Part shown: piece after piece, positions 45,788 to 49,793 of the stretch
How positions within the stretch are numbered: position 1 is the first letter of the stretch
Layout of the letters: each line of letters starts with the position of its first letter
NCBI GenBank assembly: GCA_018817425.1
Contig: JAHITX010000099.1
Coordinates: 1 to 49,793 of the forward strand
Length of the DNA: 49,793 nt
DNA from: Pseudomonadota bacterium
Lineage (GTDB): Bacteria; Desulfobacterota; Desulfobacteria; Desulfobacterales; RPRI01
Direction of reading: 5' to 3'
Position numbers and translations under genes: made by a program
Notes under the pieces: generated by a model
The model's input: only the letters and a program-made list of their open reading frames with translations
What the model was told of the DNA's origin: nothing
Database searches by the model: none

Positions 45788-45891
45788 TTTAAAAAAGAGC
45801 CCATCTTTTTTAATAGGGGGTGTTTTTTCTCTTGACGAACCCTTTAATGGGTGACCCCATTTCTTTATTTGAAAGGCGCGATACGAGCGTC

Positions 45892-46290
45892 CTACTCAAC
45901 GCCCTTGTTGGCCTGGGCATGTTTTGGAAAATATTTTACTCCTGGTAGATCCTTAAAATGGGTGTCCAATGTCCATATGTCACATTGATATGATTTTGCA
46001 GTGGCAAAAATTATGCTATCCGCCATCGGCAATTTATGTATTAGACTCAGCTTGGCAGCACTTAAAGATAGGCTTATGCTAAGTTCGATTACTTTTCCTT
46101 TTTGCATTGCAGCTACTGATTGCAACGCCTCATTCTCTCCGGCTTCACGTAAAACGACTTTAAATACTTCATATATGGTAATGATAGGGACAATTAGGGA
46201 TGAAACGTCTTCTAAAGGCATAGAAAATTGTGTTGCATTAGGCCCACCAGAAAAGTATTCCAGCCAACCAGACGAATCGACAATGTTCAT
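45892..46290 (-). CDS. VapC-like PIN-domain toxin
   Basis: The 132-residue protein has the PIN-domain acidic set: Asp5 in NIVDSSGWLEYF, Glu near residue 41 in ITIYEVFKV, Asp in LPMADSIIFATA and Asp in IWTLDTHFKDL. VapC toxins are Mg2+-dependent RNases acting on tRNA or rRNA, held inactive by the partner antitoxin. It overlaps the AbrB-type antitoxin gene by 4 bp (ATGA). The last codons (GCC AAC AAG GGC GTT GAG) resemble the left arm of the hairpin at 46566. Confidence 0.92.
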   Translation of the reverse strand: MNIVDSSGWLEYFSGGPNATQFSMPLEDVSSLIVPIITIYEVFKVVLREAGENEALQSVAAMQKGKVIELSISLSLSAAKLSLIHKLPMADSIIFATAKSYQCDIWTLDTHFKDLPGVKYFPKHAQANKGVE

Positions 46291-46493
46291 AAGCGGTCAC
46301 TTTCACGCTCGAATTCTGTATCAATTCCTTTTATAAATCCACGGAGATCTGAAATATCTTTGTCAGGAATTAATTCGATTCTTCCTTCATACTCAATGAC
46401 TGTTAATTTTTGCCCAGGGCGTAGTCGCATAGTTTCACGGATTAACTTAGGAATAACCACCTGAAATTTTGGAGAAACTGTTACTGTTTGCAT
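46287..46493 (-). CDS. AbrB/MazE-type (SpoVT-AbrB fold) antitoxin
   Basis: The 68-residue protein starts MQTVTVSPKFQVVIPKLIRE, a typical swapped-hairpin AbrB DNA-binding start, and continues LRPGQKLTVIEYEGRIELIP. Its C-terminal acidic tail (DLRGFIKGIDTEFERE) is the expected toxin-binding region. GAGGTG precedes the ATG. Antitoxin and toxin are translationally coupled and presumably autorepressed by the complex; CGATCG lies at about 46505. Confidence 0.9.
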   Translation of the reverse strand: MQTVTVSPKFQVVIPKLIRETMRLRPGQKLTVIEYEGRIELIPDKDISDLRGFIKGIDTEFERESDRL

Positions 46494-46565
46494 GATTGCA
46501 CCTCGATCGGTTTGGTTTTTGTAATACATTATCATGATCGATAGGGTCTTGTCAATTTCAAGAGG

Positions 46566-46609
46566 CCAACAAGCAGTTGAGCAGCTCCCCTGCTCAACTG
46601 CCTTGTTGG
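46566..46609. other. bulged long hairpin beside vapBC (attC-like)
   Basis: The arms CCAACAAGCAGTTGAGCAG (46566-46584) and CTGCTCAACTG-C-CTTGTTGG (46590-46609) pair fully apart from one extra base in the right arm. The single bulged base and the right-end GTTGGAT (fitting GTTRRRY) recall an integron attC site. It is shorter than usual, and the left core GGCCAAC does not fully fit RYYYAAC. A related left arm lies at the vapC 3' end (45892-45915). Confidence 0.45.
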
Positions 46610-46666
46610 ATGATATGGTTTCAAAAATGGGGCAGTAAATTACCGTCTATTTGAGAAACGCATAAA

Positions 46667-46852
46667 AGCATAGACGTTACTACCCAGGCTTTTCTGGAAA
46701 TTATTCTGGCGTTTGTCCTGTTAATATTTGTTGTAGGACTTTTGGTCTGGTTTTTTGAAAGGAAGAAAAACCAGGAACAATTCGGCGGCAGCTTTCTGGC
46801 AGGATATTTTATTTCGCTATCTGGGAGAACCGACTTCTTGATAAAGGAATAA
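46667..46852 (+). pseudogene. fragment of a membrane ion-channel/receptor-like protein
   Basis: One frame reads TTQAFLEIILAFVLLIFVVG, then LLVWFFERKKNQEQFGGSFLAG, and ends in TAA TAG. The segment of a hydrophobic helix followed by W.FERK.N.EQFGG resembles the helix before the pore loop in bacterial two-helix K+ channels fused to solute-binding domains. The pore signature (TVGYGD) and all flanking parts are missing, so this is a remnant. Confidence 0.45.
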
Positions 46853-46930
46853 TAGGGCCTGCATGAAAATCCTTAAGCGAGATCTACTTCTAAATCATTT
46901 GGGGTTAAAGAGTTACACCTGATTCTTACC

Positions 46931-47193
46931 TTATTTGGAAAGCATATTTTCAGAAAGTTCCTTTTGCCTTGATTCATAAACGGCCTCGCTTATGAGACCT
47001 TGATTATAAGTTCCTCAAAGCTTATTGAGGCTTTTCTTCAAGATCAAGACCGATATTAAGTGCTGGTGCAACATAGGCGCCAGGAACCGCCTTTTCCAGA
47101 GTTAAAAAAAATCCTGAAAGCAAGCATAATTCGCCTGTCTCTTTTTCTTCATGTTCAAGATAATGCCCTGAGTCAATGGTGGGCAGGTATCAG
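46931..47193 (-). pseudogene. degraded 3' end of a gene with a SHOCT-like tail
   Basis: An open minus-strand stretch reads YLPTIDSGHYLEHEEKETGE, LCLLSGFFLTLEKAVPGAY and VAPALNIGLDLEEKPQ before a stop (47193-47030). In a shifted frame immediately downstream it resumes as NQGLISEAVYESRQKELSEN and ends at 46931. The last part is the typical G-L-I-S-E-x-x-Y-E-x-x-x-x-E-L pattern of SHOCT-like C-termini. An inserted and a missing base near 47015-47035 explain the break. No start is visible. Confidence 0.5.
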
Positions 47194-47347
47194 TTTGCTC
47201 GATATAAGCAAGGCATGAATAATTTTAACTGCAATACCTTTTTATAACCGCTGTGCCCCTGACCAACCAAGTGCACTCAGTTGATAGGACAAATAGTGTC
47301 TGATACTTTTTGACGAGAAACTTTCGACATCTTTATATTGTCCTATA

Positions 47348-48109
47348 CTAATCAACTCGATTTCTTTGAGTACGTTTGATAATCAATCCAATTATAATCG
47401 AAGGTATTGATAGCAGTGGGCAAAAAATGATTAAACTATAAAGAATCCACCATCCTCCTTCTGAATTGTATGTTTTTCCAGAAATAAGCAGTATAATATG
47501 AGATATGATTATCAAAAGGGGAAGTTTCGCAAGGTCATAAAATATCTTTGGTCTATTTTTAATGTTATCATTAATATTTCTGTATACAATGAATAAAAAG
47601 GAAGAAGCTATAAAGAGGCTGAGAACAAACCTAACTGAAGCGGTTGTTTCACTATATGGGTACATGAAATGGGATTGAATGAGCCACAATATTAGGAGAA
47701 TTGCGAATGGTATCCAAGGAGGATTTATTTTAATCCAAAACTTGATCTTTGATGGTAATCCGTCGAACCCTTTCCTTTTAAACAGGCAATGAGATGACAC
47801 CAAGAAACCAAATACACAGCCGATAGGAACCAGGGCAATGAGGCTTGCATATTCCTCAGCATAAGCAGGCTGTATAAATAATGATGGGCCAAGAATTAAT
47901 AAAGGCACCAATGCTCCTTGAATAGAGCCAATTAGTGGAGAGCATAGCTTTATACTTTCAAAAACAACAAAAATAACCCCTATTAAAAACATGATAATTC
48001 CAAACGGATATTGCTGTTTCGCCCATTCAATCCAAAGACCTAACGGGATGTAGGTAACAATAAGAGTAAGCGTCAAAACAATATCTATCTTGGCGAGTCG
48101 ATTCTGCAT
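47348..48109 (-). CDS. polytopic membrane protein of unknown function
   Basis: The 253-residue protein has about seven hydrophobic helices, starting after MQNRLAKIDI. No conserved motif that I recognise. It ends in a basic tail (IIKRTQRNRVD). It begins 7 bp after the stop of the peroxiredoxin-like gene, so the two are likely co-transcribed. Confidence 0.7.
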   Translation of the reverse strand: MQNRLAKIDIVLTLTLIVTYIPLGLWIEWAKQQYPFGIIMFLIGVIFVVFESIKLCSPLIGSIQGALVPLLILGPSLFIQPAYAEEYASLIALVPIGCVFGFLVSSHCLFKRKGFDGLPSKIKFWIKINPPWIPFAILLILWLIQSHFMYPYSETTASVRFVLSLFIASSFLFIVYRNINDNIKNRPKIFYDLAKLPLLIIISHIILLISGKTYNSEGGWWILYSLIIFCPLLSIPSIIIGLIIKRTQRNRVD

Positions 48110-48116
48110 ATTTTAA

Positions 48117-48656
48117 TTAGGAAATTATCTTCAACAGAGTAGAATTTTCAGGTACATCACCCACATTTTTCCCATAGTAGGCATAGCGGATGATTCTATC
48201 GGTATCCACCAGAAAAACCGCTGGCAACTGTTTCTCCCGACCTTCGTATTTACCATGCCCATATCCCAGTTTATTAGAAGCCAGCCCTTTTCTAATAACA
48301 CTTGGTGTTAAATAACGAAAAATAGACCCAACCTTGACACCGTATTGTTCAAAAATCTCCGCTTTAGGATCACAGACGACGGTTAATGGTATTTCTTTCT
48401 GCTCTTTCTGATCTCTCATTACTTCCGGTGCGCTCTGCAAAACAGCTACAGGCCTTACTCCGTGTGCTTCAAACTGATCCAAATCCCGGATCAGCTCATC
48501 GATTTTTATCCGGCATAGTGGACAGCCGATATATCTTAGAAACAATAAAAAAACTTTGCTTTGTTCAAGCATATTGTAAAAACTATTATTTCCATTCCAA
48601 AGGGTCTCAAAAGAAAAATCCGGGGCTGTATCTCCGATCGAAAACAAGCCGTTCAT
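48117..48656 (-). CDS. peroxiredoxin-like (AhpC/TSA superfamily) protein
   Basis: The protein of about 179 residues has a thioredoxin fold of the AhpC/TSA type. It reads GDTAPDFSFETLWNG, then FLLFLRYIGCPLCRIKIDEL with a CPLC pair at the usual first-active-site position, VVCDPKAEIFEQYGV, and LPAVFLVDTDRIIRYAYYG. This fits the 'peroxiredoxin-like' group rather than classical 2-Cys peroxiredoxins. It may reduce peroxides or disulfides; the substrate is unknown. I start at 48656 (MNGLFSIGD) because GGGAGAA lies just upstream. Confidence 0.85.
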   Translation of the reverse strand: MNGLFSIGDTAPDFSFETLWNGNNSFYNMLEQSKVFLLFLRYIGCPLCRIKIDELIRDLDQFEAHGVRPVAVLQSAPEVMRDQKEQKEIPLTVVCDPKAEIFEQYGVKVGSIFRYLTPSVIRKGLASNKLGYGHGKYEGREKQLPAVFLVDTDRIIRYAYYGKNVGDVPENSTLLKIIS

Positions 48657-48883
48657 AGCGTTCTCCCTATATAGTGGAAAAAGTATTGATAAGAATTTAG
48701 GCAATATTAATCTGCTATCAATGTAACCATATCAGACATCTGGAAATTATATCCTTAGCGTTCCAGATATATTTTCATCTTACATCCTAACTTAAAAAAT
48801 GAAGAAGAACCATCTTTGCCCTTTTTTATATTTAAAATTATCTTCTGTAATCTCCTGAATATATTTAACACCGGAAATAGTAT

Positions 48884-49078
48884 TTAAAGACCCCAATGCC
48901 CCTTTCTATCAAAAGCCATGTAAATTTGATCAGCTTCTCCTGCAATCGCTTCAATGGCGCGATAATCAGTAGAATTTTTACCATCCCATAATGCCATTGT
49001 AGCACATCCATTTAGAAAGAGACTTATTAAAATGGTGCTGGCTTTCTTTTTCAAGTATTTATTTATAATGTCTCGCAT
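48884..49078 (-). CDS. small lipoprotein
   Basis: The 64-residue protein starts MRDIINKYLKKKASTILISL and has a lipobox ending in FLNGC, then a short mature chain of about 38 residues (ATMALWDGKNSTDYRAIEAI...). AAGGAC precedes the ATG at 49078. Probably outer-membrane anchored; the family is not recognised, and the short mature part may reflect 3' truncation. Confidence 0.6.
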   Translation of the reverse strand: MRDIINKYLKKKASTILISLFLNGCATMALWDGKNSTDYRAIEAIAGEADQIYMAFDRKGHWGL

Positions 49079-49103
49079 TGTTGTCCTTATAGGAGGTAAG
49101 ATT

Positions 49104-49178
49104 ATGAAGTTCAATGAGTTAGCAGAAAAAAACCTCAATCCAATTCCAGCAACATCAATATTTATAGAAACTCAATAG
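49104..49178 (+). CDS. possible 24-residue peptide with a strong ribosome-binding site
   Basis: AGGAGG (49091-49096) sits 7 nt before an ATG opening a 24-codon frame, MKFNELAEKNLNPIPATSIF..., ending in TAG at 49178. The quality of the ribosome-binding site suggests a real start. The short length fits either a small peptide or the intact head of a gene truncated by later rearrangement. It is divergent from the small lipoprotein. Confidence 0.35.
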   Translation: MKFNELAEKNLNPIPATSIFIETQ

Positions 49179-49227
49179 CTTGCGATACCCGATATGATTT
49201 ATTTGCATTGCCCATAATTTAATATAG

Positions 49228-49479
49228 ATGTTTGAAGAATACCTCAAACAAGAAGGCGCTGAAAATAAAATTGAAAATAACAGACGTAAAAAGAGGCTTG
49301 AAGAAACCCTGGCCAAAGTCAAAATCAAGAAAGACAAATTACCGTTCTTTCTCACAACGGCCAGAGGACCAACTCAACAGTCAGTAGAATTTATCCGATG
49401 GATACGCAACAACTTATTCTCAAGCACTTCATGGGTAGAGGCTATGGGCTCGTTAAAGCAGATTTATGCTGTCTTTTGA
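49228..49479 (+). CDS. hypothetical charged protein, uncertain
   Basis: The 83-codon frame starts MFEEYLKQEGAENKIENNRR and has a strongly basic/acidic N-terminal half, followed by LPFFLTTARGPTQQSVEFIR. There is no visible ribosome-binding site and no recognised family. It may be a fragment of a longer gene; the sequence after its stop is non-coding. Confidence 0.3.
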   Translation: MFEEYLKQEGAENKIENNRRKKRLEETLAKVKIKKDKLPFFLTTARGPTQQSVEFIRWIRNNLFSSTSWVEAMGSLKQIYAVF

Positions 49480-49548
49480 TCGGAAATTTTGGACACCGTT
49501 GTTTCCTACTGTCCCTTTATTTTCCTATTGTAAAAAAGCGCTAACAAA

Positions 49549-49677
49549 TTAACTGGCGGGCGTTCAAAGTGGGTAAAGCCAGTTAACATGATTGATTAAT
49601 AAAACCCCAACTGAAAATTCAGCGGCAATGTAACGCCCGTCCACGTTGAATTAATTGTGTACGCCCGGCATGGGCGT
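49549..49677. repeat. group of nested inverted repeats near the right edge
   Basis: Three pairings occur here: TTAACTGGC (49549-49557) with GCCAGTTAA (49578-49586); GGGCGTT (49558-49564) with AACGCCC (49632-49638); and the hairpin CGCCC GGCAT GGGCG near 49662-49677. The region is non-coding and continues AT-rich to the edge. It could be the end of a mobile element such as an integron site or intron, but the rest is outside the window. Confidence 0.4.
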
Positions 49678-49793
49678 GAATTTATGGGGTGTAAGTTATA
49701 TATTAAAATAACAATAGAACATATCCCCACACGTAGTATAAAAATAATTTATTATCGCGCAGATAAACAAATAACCTCCTGATAAGATAAATA

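Overview
The window reads as a chromosomal stretch of an anaerobic, moderately AT-rich member of the Desulfobacterota (former Deltaproteobacteria), most likely a Desulfobacterales-type sulfate reducer. This placement is an inference from gene content: an octaheme HAO-family cytochrome with a NapC/NrfH-type tetraheme partner, a DUF362 protein with two [4Fe-4S] ferredoxin motifs, a YkgJ-type cysteine-cluster protein, TauE/SafE, LarE, a sigma54 response regulator with its kinase, and a PEP-CTERM secreted protein. No rRNA, tRNA or CRISPR array was seen.

Layout. 1-5300 is a decaying, repeat-rich zone. It holds the first codons of a minus-strand gene, an 81-bp direct repeat flanking a long perfect inverted repeat, REP-like hairpins, a heptamer tandem repeat, a Ca2+-type P-ATPase that has lost its start and its M1-M3/actuator region, a chimeric duplicate of the flavoprotein locus, a frameshifted bile-acid:Na+ symporter remnant, and an intact PEP-CTERM protein. 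5315-7730 is a compact plus-strand run (HI0933/BaiN-like flavoprotein, free-standing ThrRS editing domain, O-methyltransferase). 8202-12291 carries small membrane/zinc-ribbon proteins, a DUF4153-like membrane protein and a GatZ/KbaZ-like protein, convergent with a sirtuin. 13294-14869 is lolA-nadA. 15135-18882 has TauE/SafE and a PAS/GAF hybrid histidine kinase. 18927-30200 is mainly minus strand: a 1073-aa zinc-ribbon/TPR membrane protein, thioredoxin 2, a sigma54 two-component pair, a FabG-like reductase, a LysM transglycosylase with a lipoprotein, and the DUF362 ferredoxin. 30450-34691 has a YkgJ protein, the cytochrome pair and GAPDH. 35092-41164 is a complete Yej/Dpp-type peptide ABC operon (two permeases, binding protein, two ATPases). 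41249-45316 has a small exported TPR-like protein, LarE, a small exported protein and an SSS symporter. 45600-49793 is a second decaying accessory zone (ISAzo13 transposase remnant, VapBC-type toxin-antitoxin, fragments of a channel and another gene, a peroxiredoxin-like protein, a small lipoprotein, end-of-window inverted repeats).

The most striking unexplained signal is a family of six near-identical 142-186 bp imperfect palindromes with conserved ends (GAGCCA...TGGCTC). They sit in tight gaps next to genes: one lies between a ribosome-binding site and its start codon, one lies between the two cytochrome genes, and one overlaps the larE stop codon. Two copies are flanked by 4-bp direct duplications, and the stems carry compensatory base changes. 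They look like non-autonomous mobile elements (MITE or large REP type) that may also act as RNA hairpins. No matching transposase is present in the window.
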